NCBI RefSeq assembly: GCF_005780165.1
Contig: NZ_VAUV01000024.1
Span: 1-62,446, forward strand
Length of the DNA stretch: 62,446 bases
Reading direction: 5' to 3'
Source: Phragmitibacter flavus
GTDB lineage: Bacteria; Verrucomicrobiota; Verrucomicrobiia; Verrucomicrobiales; Verrucomicrobiaceae
The translations under genes were made by a program, and so were the position numbers. Positions within the stretch are counted from its first letter, which is position 1. Each line of letters begins with the position of its first letter. Below are positions 52,460 to 60,251 of the stretch, piece by piece. The notes beneath the pieces were generated by a model. It had not been told where the DNA came from. It made no database searches and saw only the letters and a list, made by a program, of their open reading frames with translations.

Positions 52460-52903
52460 TCAGATGCCATCGAAATATTCGTCGCCGTCGCAAATACGTT
52501 GAAGCACGCGGAGCAGATTTTTTGGTGAGGTGGTTTTGGCAACGTATCCGCAGGCTCCCAGGTCACGGGCACGACGGGCATAATCGATGTCGTCGTGCAT
52601 GGAAATCATGAGAACGCGGGTGGTGGGCCAGGTTTGCAGCACTTGTTCAGTGAGCTCGAAGCCGTCTCCATCCGGCAATGAGACGTCCACGATGAGCAGA
52701 TGGGGGCGGGTCTTGACGAGTTGCTGGCGCGCGGCGGCCAAGTCTGGAGCGGTCCAGGTGAGCCGGAGATCGGGGGCGTCTTCGGCAATACTTTTAAAAA
52801 TAGCACGGATGATCGCGTGATCATCAACGACTGCCAGGCTGAAGGTGGGGGAGTCCGCAACCACGACATCGACTTCAGGGTAGGGACTGGAAGCGAGGTT
52901 CAT
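52460..52903 (-). CDS. Single-domain response regulator (receiver only)
   Basis: A 147-residue protein consisting of a receiver domain with a short N-terminal leader. The acidic pocket is VVDDHA near 26, the phosphate-accepting Asp73 is in LLIVDVSLPDGDG and the Lys is in CGYVAKTTSP (Lys123). The sequence is most like the receivers of NarL/FixJ regulators, but no DNA-binding HTH follows, so it works as a free receiver. No kinase gene adjoins it; the two PAS kinases about 4-9 kb to the left are possible partners by location only. Confidence 0.92.
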   Translation of the reverse strand: MNLASSPYPEVDVVVADSPTFSLAVVDDHAIIRAIFKSIAEDAPDLRLTWTAPDLAAARQQLVKTRPHLLIVDVSLPDGDGFELTEQVLQTWPTTRVLMISMHDDIDYARRARDLGACGYVAKTTSPKNLLRVLQRICDGDEYFDGI

Positions 52904-53011
52904 GGGAATTGAACGCTGACACTGAAGAAGTTGGGGCCTTCAGCGCAGTAGCTCGAATTAGACCTTTATCGGGAAGGAGCGCTCAAAGATTTTTTAAAAT
53001 TTTTGCGTCCT

Positions 53012-53707
53012 TTATCGTTTTGCTTCGTAAAGCGAGGCGATGCCGCCATGAAGCGGTGTGCAGGTGCAGTCGGTGAAACCATTGGAATCAATCAATTGGC
53101 ACATGGCGTTGCCTGAGGGGAACTTTTCAATGGAACCGCAGAGGTATTGATAAGCGGCGCGTTCTCCGGTGAGAAGTCCAGCGATGCGTGGCATGAAATG
53201 ACGCAGGTAAAACAGGTGCGCGGCCCGCAGCGGGCGCGAGGTGGGCAGGGAAAAATCGAGGACGAAGAGGGAACCGCCAGGTTTGAGAACGCGGGCCATT
53301 TCTTTGAGGGCGTCGGCCCAGGAAGCCATGTTGCGGAGGCCGAAGGCGACCGTGACGACATCGGCGGTGGCGTCTTCGATGGGGAGGTCGAGGGCATCGG
53401 CGACGATGAGGTTTTTGAGTCCGCGCAGACGGGCCTGGTCGAGCATGGGCTCTGAGAAATCGGCACCGAGGATGTGGGCGTCGGGGCAGCGGGACTGGAT
53501 CTCGGCGGCGAGGTCTCCGCTGCCGGTGGCGAGGTCGAGAACGAACTTGGGATTGAGGGCCTGGACGCGGCGGGCGGTGGTTTTGCGCCAGAGGACGTCG
53601 ATGCCGAGGCTGAGCACGTGGTTGGTGAGCACGTAGCGTCCGGCGATGGATGCAAATGCATTGCGGACGAATCCTGAATCTTGACCTGTCATCTCCTTCT
53701 CCTCCAT
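53012..53707 (-). CDS. ubiE: Demethylmenaquinone/ubiquinone methyltransferase
   Basis: A 231-residue class I SAM methyltransferase of the UbiE/MenG family. Motif I reads VLDLATGSGDLAAE near 56-69, followed by ADFSEPMLDQAR, VADALDLPIED and VTVAFGLRNM, all typical of UbiE. In this phylum the product is expected to be menaquinone, made by C-methylation of demethylmenaquinone in the last step. Two in-frame ATGs lie 15 bp apart (53707 and 53692), either of which may be used. It follows tRNA-Leu on the same strand. Confidence 0.94.
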   Translation of the reverse strand: MEEKEMTGQDSGFVRNAFASIAGRYVLTNHVLSLGIDVLWRKTTARRVQALNPKFVLDLATGSGDLAAEIQSRCPDAHILGADFSEPMLDQARLRGLKNLIVADALDLPIEDATADVVTVAFGLRNMASWADALKEMARVLKPGGSLFVLDFSLPTSRPLRAAHLFYLRHFMPRIAGLLTGERAAYQYLCGSIEKFPSGNAMCQLIDSNGFTDCTCTPLHGGIASLYEAKR

Positions 53708-53762
53708 GGTGGCGATCTCCAGTGCGCAAGGGGGGCTCGCGGGTTTCGGCGAAAAGGGGAGA

Positions 53763-53847
53763 TGGTGCTCACGAGAGGACTCGAACCTCCACGATGTTAC
53801 TCACTAGAACCTGAATCTAGCGCGTCTACCAATTCCGCCACGTGAGC
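53763..53847 (-). tRNA. tRNA-Leu (anticodon CAG)
   Basis: The minus strand folds as a class II tRNA of 85 nt: the acceptor GCTCACG pairs with CGTGAGC, the anticodon stem CTAGA/TCTAG encloses the loop TTCAGGT, giving the anticodon CAG. There is a long variable arm (GAGTAACATC) and a T-arm with GGTTCGAGTCC. The CCA end is encoded. Confidence 0.97.
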
Positions 53848-54122
53848 ATGATTCCTGCAGCAGGATAGATAACTTGCGCAGGATCGTAAGGTTCTCAACT
53901 GGAATTTTTGGGGAATTGGGGGCGGAGGCGGAAGTTGGAAGTGGGAAGTGGGAAGTCGGAAGTCGGAATGCGGAAGTCGGAATGCGGAAGTCGGAGACGT
54001 GAGGTCGACTGGATGTTATGGGTGAGCTGCGGTTTGGTGGGGCCGGCTTGAACCCGGTCTGGGCATGGGCCTGCCCGTCGAACAGGAGGTGCCTACTGCC
54101 TTACTTGCCACTTGGCCGCGTT
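53848..54122. other. Gap between tRNA-Leu and the royal-jelly-family gene
   Basis: Apart from the heptamer array (53924-54007) nothing is seen. A weak frame at 54016-54291 lies mostly inside the next gene and has no coding look. Confidence 0.5.
53924..54007. repeat. Heptamer array (GAAGTGG/GAAGTCG type)
   Basis: Nine clean in-phase units occupy 53931-53993: GAAGTTG, two GAAGTGG, two GAAGTCG, GAATGCG, GAAGTCG, GAATGCG, GAAGTCG; weaker units flank them. GAAGTGG is the same 7-mer, rotated, as the GTGGGAA block in the 121-330 array, linking the two loci. Confidence 0.92.
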
Positions 54123-55274
54123 TCAATCGCCAACGCGACCGGAGGCAGGGGTTTGGATGCGGAAGAGGTAGTTGGTGGCGGGCGGGGGGGAACCGAGTGG
54201 GGCGATGGCGGCCCCGACGTTGTAGAGTTTGCTGGCGTTGTTGAAGAAGTAGAGTTTGCCATCGGTGCCGAAGCAGAGTCCATCGGGCCATAGCAGACGG
54301 GGATCGGTGATGAGGTGGGTGTATTGTTTGCTGCCGGCGGTGATCATGCCGATGCTTTTGGCGGCGAGATCGGAGACGTAGATGTTGTTTTTGGCATCGA
54401 TGGTGATGCCGTTGCAGAGGGGTTTGGAGGCGTATTGCTCAACATGACTGGCGAGCTGCTCGGCGCTGAGTAAGTCGTTGCGCAGGTGCTCGGTGCGGAT
54501 GCGGAAGAGCCAGGTGGATCGCATGGGACCGAAGTAGAGCCATTCACCTTTGCGGTCGATGGCGATGGGATTGATGCCGCCTTGAGGATCGGTGATGGTG
54601 CCGTCGAGTCGTTTGGTAACCTGCGGTTGGTGATCGATGATGAGTTCGAGTCCGGGGTTGGCAAGAACGGAAGGATGACCTTGCAGAACACGGCGTGCCA
54701 TGCCGGTGTTGAGGTCGAGAACGATCAGGGCCGCGTCGGGGCCGCTGGCGGGATCGCCAATGTAGATGAAGGGCGTTTCGGGATCGAGCACGAGGTCGTC
54801 GAGGAGCGAGCTGGGAAGGATGGCGGGGGCTCCAAGATGGATCACGCGCTGCAGACGGTTTTTGTCGTAGTCCCAAGCAACGACCTTGGGCGTGATCTCG
54901 CTGCGGCGACCGTGATCGATCATCCACACGATGCCGTGTTTGTCAGCCTGCATGCCTTCAATGGCGTCGAGTTGTAGGGGATCGCCCGGGGCGGCCTGGC
55001 TGACGCTTTCATTGGGGAAGGGTTTGGATTCGCCTTTTTTGTTGATCTCGACGATGCGGTTTTGCGGGCGTTGTTCAAAGCTGACGCTGAGAAGGTAGTT
55101 GCCGTTGGGGACCATGGTGAGTCCGGCCGGGGCGAGGGGAAGTTGAAAAAGAACCTCCAGCGCGGGAGGTTTCGCGGCGAACGCCGAATGCAGACTGCAC
55201 CCGATCATGACCACGACCATGAGCAGGCAGAGCAAAGCTCGCAGCGCATGGGAGTGAGGGGGCCGGACAGGCAT
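54123..55274 (-). CDS. Exported major royal jelly/yellow-family protein
   Basis: A 383-residue exported protein with a signal peptide (about 1-33) and a six-bladed propeller. Landmarks of the MRJP/yellow family are EGMQADKHGIVWMIDHG, YIGDPASGPDAALIVLDLN, RVLQGHPSVLA and NGITIDAKNNIYVSDL, with DGLCFGTDGKLYFF near the end. Bacterial members are rare relative to insects and have no settled function; the fold is related to SMP-30/gluconolactonase. The gene lies between two heptamer loci, and its promoter faces the globin-recQ pair. Confidence 0.85.
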   Translation of the reverse strand: MPVRPPHSHALRALLCLLMVVVMIGCSLHSAFAAKPPALEVLFQLPLAPAGLTMVPNGNYLLSVSFEQRPQNRIVEINKKGESKPFPNESVSQAAPGDPLQLDAIEGMQADKHGIVWMIDHGRRSEITPKVVAWDYDKNRLQRVIHLGAPAILPSSLLDDLVLDPETPFIYIGDPASGPDAALIVLDLNTGMARRVLQGHPSVLANPGLELIIDHQPQVTKRLDGTITDPQGGINPIAIDRKGEWLYFGPMRSTWLFRIRTEHLRNDLLSAEQLASHVEQYASKPLCNGITIDAKNNIYVSDLAAKSIGMITAGSKQYTHLITDPRLLWPDGLCFGTDGKLYFFNNASKLYNVGAAIAPLGSPPPATNYLFRIQTPASGRVGD

Positions 55275-55291
55275 GATGGTAAGATGTCGAG

Positions 55292-55378
55292 AAAAGTTAA
55301 AAGTTGAAAGTCAAAAGTGAAAAGTGGCATGCGGTGCCGGGCACTTGCTGTATGGATAGGTCGGTGATTTTAACTTTT
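55292..55378. repeat. Heptamer array (AAAAGTT type) with an inverted copy
   Basis: Five in-phase units lie at 55292-55326 (AAAAGTT twice, GAAAGTC, AAAAGTG twice). The first eleven bases, AAAAGTTAAAA at 55292-55302, recur inverted as TTTTAACTTTT at 55368-55378. The pair lies in the divergent promoter region between the royal-jelly-family gene and the globin gene. Confidence 0.85.
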
Positions 55379-55397
55379 AGCCCCCGTTCTATTTTTT

Positions 55398-55772
55398 GTG
55401 ATTGATCAACTGCATGCCCAACTCGGTGATGAAAAGATAACGCGAATGGTGGGGGCGTTTTATGCCCGGGTGAAGGACGATGATTTGATTGGGCCGATGT
55501 ATCCGGATGATGATTGGGAGGGCGCGGAAAAGCGCTTGCGGGATTTTTTGATCTATCGGTTTGGCGGGCCGGACACCTACATCAGAGAGCGCGGGCATCC
55601 GCGTTTGAGGGGCCGGCATTTGCCGTTCAAGATTGGGGTGGCGGAGCGGGATCGCTGGCTGGATTTGATGGGGCAGGCGATGCGGGAGGCGGAGGTGCCG
55701 GTGGAGGTCGCACCAGTGCTGGGGGCGTTTTTTGCGCAGATCGCGGATTTCATGCGGAACACGGAGGGGTGA
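55398..55772 (+). CDS. Group II truncated hemoglobin
   Basis: A 124-residue heme protein of the truncated globin family, group II (trHbO-like). Family marks are IGPMYPDDDW near 31-40, FGGPDTYIRERGHPRLRG at 55-72 and RHLPFKIG, with His74 as the proximal ligand, and a distal Trp in DRWLDLM. These globins bind O2 or NO and detoxify oxidants. The start is the GTG at 55398; no ATG is available in frame upstream. The TGA overlaps the recQ start as TGATG, so the two are translationally coupled. Confidence 0.92.
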   Translation: MIDQLHAQLGDEKITRMVGAFYARVKDDDLIGPMYPDDDWEGAEKRLRDFLIYRFGGPDTYIRERGHPRLRGRHLPFKIGVAERDRWLDLMGQAMREAEVPVEVAPVLGAFFAQIADFMRNTEG

Positions 55773-57712
55773 TGGAGACGATGAATTTGCGCGGGGCATT
55801 AAAGGAACATTTTGGGCATGAAGGTTTCCGCCCGGGGCAGGAGCGTGTGGTCGAGGCATTGCTGGCGGGGAAGTCGGCGCTGGCAGTGTTTCCGACGGGT
55901 GGAGGCAAGTCGATTTGTTATCAGTTGCCGGCGTTGTTGATGGAAGGATTGACGCTGGTGATCTCGCCGTTGATTGCGTTGATGAAGGATCAGGTGGAGG
56001 CGTTGAAGGCGCGCGGCATTGCGGCGGCAAGGTTGGATTCCACGTTGTCGGCAGCGGAGGTGCAGGGGGTGTTTGCGGACATGCGCGCGGGACGGTTGAA
56101 GCTGCTGTATATCGCGCCGGAACGATTGATGAATGAATCGTTCATGGAACGGCTCGGGCAGACAAAGATTGCTCTGCTGGCGATTGATGAGGCGCATTGC
56201 ATTTCGGAATGGGGTCACAATTTCCGACCGGAGTATCTGCGGCTGGCAGCAGTGGCGCGTCGCTTGAAGCTGCATCCGGTGCTGGCGTTGACGGCGACCG
56301 CGACTCCGGCGGTGGCGACGGACATTCGCAAGGCGTTTGACATAAAGGAGGTCGATCATGTGCAGACTCCGTTTCGGCGGGCGAATCTGGCGTTGCTGGT
56401 GACGCCGAGTGCGGTGGACAAACGATTGGAGGTTTTGACGCGCAGGCTGAAGCAGTCGGGCAAAGGGCGTTTGTTTCCTGCGGTGGTGTATGTGACGCTG
56501 CAACAGACGGCGGAACAGGTGGCCACGCATCTGGCCAAACAGGGGGTGAATGCGAGGGCCTATCATGCAGGGTTGCCGGATGAGGTGCGCGCGGAGGTGC
56601 AGGAGGCCTTCATGCGCGGAACGGTGGACGTGATGGTGGCGACGATAGCGTTTGGGATGGGGATCGACAAGGCGGATGTGCGGGCGGTGTTTCACTACAA
56701 TCTGCCAAAAACGCTGGAGAATTATCAGCAGGAAACGGGTCGCGCGGGCCGGGACGGATTGCCTGCGCATTGCGAGATGCTGGCGTGTCTGGACGACTTG
56801 GGGGTGCTGCGCAATTTTGTGTATGGGGACACGCCGACAGCGCTTGCGTTGAAGCAGTTGGTGGATCATTTGCTGCGGAAGGGGTCGGAGTTTGACATCA
56901 GCCGGTATGACCTAGCGCACACGGTCGACATCCGGCCGTTGGTGCTGGAAACGGTGCTGACTTATCTGGAACTGGAGGGCGTGTTGCAACCGTTGGGGGC
57001 GTTTTACAATGGGTATCAGGTGCATTTTACGCACGGCGAGGAGCGGGTGTTGTCGGGACACAAGCCGGAGCGGCAGCAGTTTTTGAAGCGGCTTTTTGAC
57101 AGTGGCAAGCGGGGTTATCGCTGGCTCACTTTGGACATGACGGTGGCCATGGAGGCGACGGGGGACGGTCGCGAGCGCATCATGAAAGCGCTGCTGTGGA
57201 TGGAGGAGGCGGGGGACATCACTTTAAAACCGAGCGGGTTGAGGCATCGCTATCGCTTGTGTGAAAACGCGGGACAGCGTGATCCAGCAGTGATTTGCAA
57301 ACGCATGCAGGCATTGTTTGCGGCGCGGGAGGTGGCGGACGCCAAGCGGCTTGAAGAAGTGGTGGGGTTGGCGAGTGATCCAGGATGTTTAACGCGGCAT
57401 CTGCTGCGGCATTTCGGGGAGGTGATGGAGGAAGATTGTGGAACTTGCAGCAGCTGCGTGGAAGGGCTGACCGTTCCGAGGCAATTGCCGAAATCGCCTG
57501 AGCCGCTGATCACCACGGAACACGTGCAGCAGATTCAGGCGGTGATGGCCGAGGGGCATGCGGCGTTAAGAGCTCCGCGGCAACTGGCGCGATTTTTGTG
57601 TGGCTTGAGCAGTCCGGCGACCACCCGGGCGAGGTTGTCCCGGCATGATGCGTTCGGTTTGCTGGAAGGGTATCCGTTTCAGGTGGTGCTGGAGCAGACG
57701 GAAAGCCAGTAA
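55772..57712 (+). CDS. recQ: ATP-dependent DNA helicase RecQ
   Basis: A 646-residue superfamily 2 helicase. Motif I is PTGGGKSICYQ near 38, motif II is IDEAHCISEWGHNFR near 134, and motif VI is QETGRAGRDG near 320. The RQC zinc-binding and winged-helix region follows at about 350-520 (cysteines in CEMLAC, though the set is incomplete), and a C-terminal domain has CGTCSSC near 558. The start is the ATG at 55772, overlapping the globin stop; reading upstream would fall inside the globin gene in another frame. It ends before a heptamer array and terminator. Confidence 0.95.
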   Translation: METMNLRGALKEHFGHEGFRPGQERVVEALLAGKSALAVFPTGGGKSICYQLPALLMEGLTLVISPLIALMKDQVEALKARGIAAARLDSTLSAAEVQGVFADMRAGRLKLLYIAPERLMNESFMERLGQTKIALLAIDEAHCISEWGHNFRPEYLRLAAVARRLKLHPVLALTATATPAVATDIRKAFDIKEVDHVQTPFRRANLALLVTPSAVDKRLEVLTRRLKQSGKGRLFPAVVYVTLQQTAEQVATHLAKQGVNARAYHAGLPDEVRAEVQEAFMRGTVDVMVATIAFGMGIDKADVRAVFHYNLPKTLENYQQETGRAGRDGLPAHCEMLACLDDLGVLRNFVYGDTPTALALKQLVDHLLRKGSEFDISRYDLAHTVDIRPLVLETVLTYLELEGVLQPLGAFYNGYQVHFTHGEERVLSGHKPERQQFLKRLFDSGKRGYRWLTLDMTVAMEATGDGRERIMKALLWMEEAGDITLKPSGLRHRYRLCENAGQRDPAVICKRMQALFAAREVADAKRLEEVVGLASDPGCLTRHLLRHFGEVMEEDCGTCSSCVEGLTVPRQLPKSPEPLITTEHVQQIQAVMAEGHAALRAPRQLARFLCGLSSPATTRARLSRHDAFGLLEGYPFQVVLEQTESQ

Positions 57713-57714
57713 GA

Positions 57715-57735
57715 AAGGATGAAGGATGAAGGATA
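57715..57735. repeat. Short heptamer array (AAGGATG type)
   Basis: Three in-phase units, AAGGATG, AAGGATG, AAGGATA, lie between the recQ stop and its terminator. They belong to the same unit family as the arrays at 30098, 33854 and 38457. Confidence 0.8.
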
Positions 57736-57751
57736 GAGCATCGGGCATAAA

Positions 57752-57782
57752 AAAACCCGGGCGCTTTCGGCGACCGGGTTTT
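57752..57782. terminator. Bidirectional intrinsic terminator, recQ / exported unknown
   Basis: AAAACCCGG (57752-57760) pairs with CCGGGTTTT (57774-57782), with an inner CGC/GCG stem and a TTTCG loop. A/T runs on both sides serve the converging transcripts. Confidence 0.88.
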
Positions 57783-57811
57783 AAGAAAATGAACTTGGAG
57801 CGTGATGTCGC

Positions 57812-58432
57812 TTATGGGGCGGCAGGAGCTGGAGCAGGAGCGGCGCCGCCGATGGGGGTGGCGATGGGCTGCTGCATGTCAGGATTGATAAACCATTTGG
57901 CGGTGTTGGTTTTGTCCTGAATCATGGAGATCAGCAGGAGCTCAGAGATGCCGGTATCGTTGGTTTCCTGGTTGGTGCGCACGATGGCGTGGACGATTTT
58001 GCCGTCGTTTTCAGGAATCAATCCGAGGATGTTGATTTTGAGCGACTCTTTTTTCTTTTTGATCACGTCCGGTGCGATCGGCATGCGGGAGTAGACGGCT
58101 TTGCGATCAGCAACGTAGGCTTCTTGTGGGGTAAGTTTTTCGAGCTCGCTGATTTCTTTGAGGCCAAGCAGCTTGAGACGGGCGGCTTCTTCCGTCATGG
58201 TCGGGGAGCTTTTGAGGGCTTGGGACATCTTTTGCTGACGGCTCTCCAGGGAAACGGGAAAAATCATGCCGGCGGCGGTGGTCCAGTCTTGTTCAACGAT
58301 GGCCACCAGGTATTTGTTCACCACCGCAGCGGTGGGATGGTCGGCCTTGAGGGTGGTTTGAGCCTTGATCGCGGGTGCACATGCCAGAATGGCGGCGGCC
58401 ATGGCGGTGTTGAAGAAAAATCGGGCGTTCAT
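57812..58432 (-). CDS. Unknown exported protein
   Basis: A 206-residue protein with a signal peptide (MNARFFFNTAMAAAILACAP...). The mature part contains HPTAAVVNKYLVAIVEQDWTTAA split around residues 33-55, a Lys-rich stretch (KKKKESLKINILGLIPE) and a final Ala/Pro tail (GGAAPAPAPAAP). No family is recognised; the DWTTAAGM pattern recalls periplasmic proteins with an NTF2-like fold, but that is only an impression. Start ATG with first base 58432 begins the signal peptide. Divergent from the rhomboid gene. Confidence 0.75.
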   Translation of the reverse strand: MNARFFFNTAMAAAILACAPAIKAQTTLKADHPTAAVVNKYLVAIVEQDWTTAAGMIFPVSLESRQQKMSQALKSSPTMTEEAARLKLLGLKEISELEKLTPQEAYVADRKAVYSRMPIAPDVIKKKKESLKINILGLIPENDGKIVHAIVRTNQETNDTGISELLLISMIQDKTNTAKWFINPDMQQPIATPIGGAAPAPAPAAP

Positions 58433-58619
58433 GTAGATGATGGAGGGGAAATGACGGAAGCGGAATATGGCTTGTCTGACCGGAGTGGTCGGGATGTGTT
58501 CGTAAACGAGGGCAAATTGGCCGTCAAATGGGAATGTGGGGCGTTGTGGTCCGGAAGTGAGATTTTTTGCAGGGATATTTGGCGTTGCAGCAACATTCGT
58601 GTTATATAGGACCCCACGC

Positions 58620-59549
58620 ATGCTGCATGATCGCGACTACATGAGAGGCCGCCAGTCTCCCAACTGGTTGCAGTGGATGTGGTCGGATGCCGTCACTTTA
58701 TTGGTGGTGATCAATGTGGCGGTTTTTTTGATGCAGGTGTTTGTCAATGACGGCCGGCCCTTCGAGTGGGGCGTGCTTTCGATGTCAGCCCTGGCGGATG
58801 GACGGGTATGGACCCTGTTCACCCACATGTTCCTGCATCACGGGATTTTTCATATCCTCGGCAATGCCTTGATGATCTTCTTTATCGGCAAGGCGTTGCA
58901 GTCACTATTGGGCACGCGGAATTTGTTGTATGTTTATTTCCTGTCGGGTCTGGGTGGGGCGGTGATGGAAATGGCGATTGGCTGGGTGGCCGACCAGCCG
59001 AGTGCCATGGTGGGCGCATCGGCGTGTGCCTTTGGATTGTTGATGGGACTGGCGGTGATGCTGCCACAGGAAAAGATCACGGCGATGATCTATTTTATCA
59101 TTCCGTTGCGGATGAAACTTTGGAACCTGGCCATGATGCTGATGGGGTTGTCGGTGGTGCTGGCGTTGTTGCAGTTGTTCAACATATGGGACATGCAGAT
59201 CGCTCATTTCGCGCACATCGGAGGCGGTTTGACGGGGTGGTGGTTTGTGCGCACGCTGGGTTACGGCGGGGGTCCCATCACCTACGAGAGGCTTTGGCAG
59301 GAGCGGCAGCAGCGCGAGCAAAGTCGTGAACTCGCCGGGGTGCGTCGCAAGTTGCGTGAGGTGACGACGCGCAAGAGCTCGGACGACCTCAAACTGTTGG
59401 AGGCTCCGGACACCAAGGATTTTATCGAGCGTGAGATTGATCCCATTCTCGACAAAATCACGGCGCATGGCATCACCAGTCTCACGGAGGCGGAGCGCGA
59501 ACTGTTGCAGCGGGCTCGAAATGAAATCATCAACCGCGATCGGCATTAG
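58620..59549 (+). CDS. Rhomboid-family intramembrane serine protease
   Basis: A 309-residue membrane protease. The nucleophile Ser134 lies in VGASACAFGLLMG and the His199 in IAHFAHIGGGLTGW, giving the Ser/His dyad; the HGIFHILGNAL segment at 74-84 matches the family's conserved HxxxN region. About six helices lie between 24 and 210. The C-terminal 100 residues are charged and helical, probably cytosolic (KSSDDLKLLEAPD). Start ATG at 58620. The substrate is unknown; the gene precedes rsmD by 84 bp. Confidence 0.93.
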   Translation: MLHDRDYMRGRQSPNWLQWMWSDAVTLLVVINVAVFLMQVFVNDGRPFEWGVLSMSALADGRVWTLFTHMFLHHGIFHILGNALMIFFIGKALQSLLGTRNLLYVYFLSGLGGAVMEMAIGWVADQPSAMVGASACAFGLLMGLAVMLPQEKITAMIYFIIPLRMKLWNLAMMLMGLSVVLALLQLFNIWDMQIAHFAHIGGGLTGWWFVRTLGYGGGPITYERLWQERQQREQSRELAGVRRKLREVTTRKSSDDLKLLEAPDTKDFIEREIDPILDKITAHGITSLTEAERELLQRARNEIINRDRH

Positions 59550-59633
59550 GATGGCAAGCATGGGGATTGGGAAGATGCAGCTGCGGGTGAAATGGGGTGA
59601 TGATCATCAGGACAACCGTTTGGTTCACCGGAG

Positions 59634-60251
59634 ATGAGGATCATTTCCGGCAGCGCGGGTGGCATCCCGATCAAGGTGCCCCCGTTGGTGGCGCGTCCGA
59701 CGACGGATCGGGTTCGCGAAGCCTTGTTTTCGATGCTCGGTGGTTCTTGTGAGGATTTGAAGGTGCTGGATCTGTTTGCGGGTTCGGGGGCGCTGGGGTT
59801 GGAGGCGCTGAGCCGTGGGGCAAAGGAGGCGAGGTTTGTGGAGCAACATGGTGGGGCGGCGGGCATCATCAGCGAGAATTTGCTGAAGACCCGCTTGCAG
59901 GGTGGCCAGGTGATGAAGGCCGAGGTGTTTGCGACGTTGCGTCGACTGGCCCAGGAGGGGTCGACGTTTGATCTGGTGTTTGCGGATCCTCCCTATGCCA
60001 AGCTCCCTGGCGAGGTCAACCTGGCGGAGACGTTGCTGGCGAATGAGGATTTGCGCTCGCTGCTGGCGGGAGGTGGCAGTTTCGTGCTGGAATGCATGGC
60101 GACAAAAAAGCCGTTGGCAGGCATCGAGCACTGGCAAGTGGTGCGCGACCGGGTGTATGGTTCGACCCGCATCCTGATCCTCACGCTTCATCTTATTCTC
60201 CCGACTGCAACCGACCCCGATGGCGAAATACCTTCTGCTGCTGATCTATAA
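59634..60251 (+). CDS. rsmD: 16S rRNA (guanine-966 N2) methyltransferase
   Basis: A 205-residue SAM methyltransferase. RIISGSAGGIPIKVP begins the protein, PTTDRVREALFSML and VLDLFAGSGALGLEALSRG form the SAM-binding start, and the catalytic DPPY is in LVFADPPYAKLP. The gene overlaps waaA by 32 bp in another frame, so both are on one transcript; in many bacteria rsmD is found with coaD instead. Confidence 0.95.
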   Translation: MRIISGSAGGIPIKVPPLVARPTTDRVREALFSMLGGSCEDLKVLDLFAGSGALGLEALSRGAKEARFVEQHGGAAGIISENLLKTRLQGGQVMKAEVFATLRRLAQEGSTFDLVFADPPYAKLPGEVNLAETLLANEDLRSLLAGGGSFVLECMATKKPLAGIEHWQVVRDRVYGSTRILILTLHLILPTATDPDGEIPSAADL

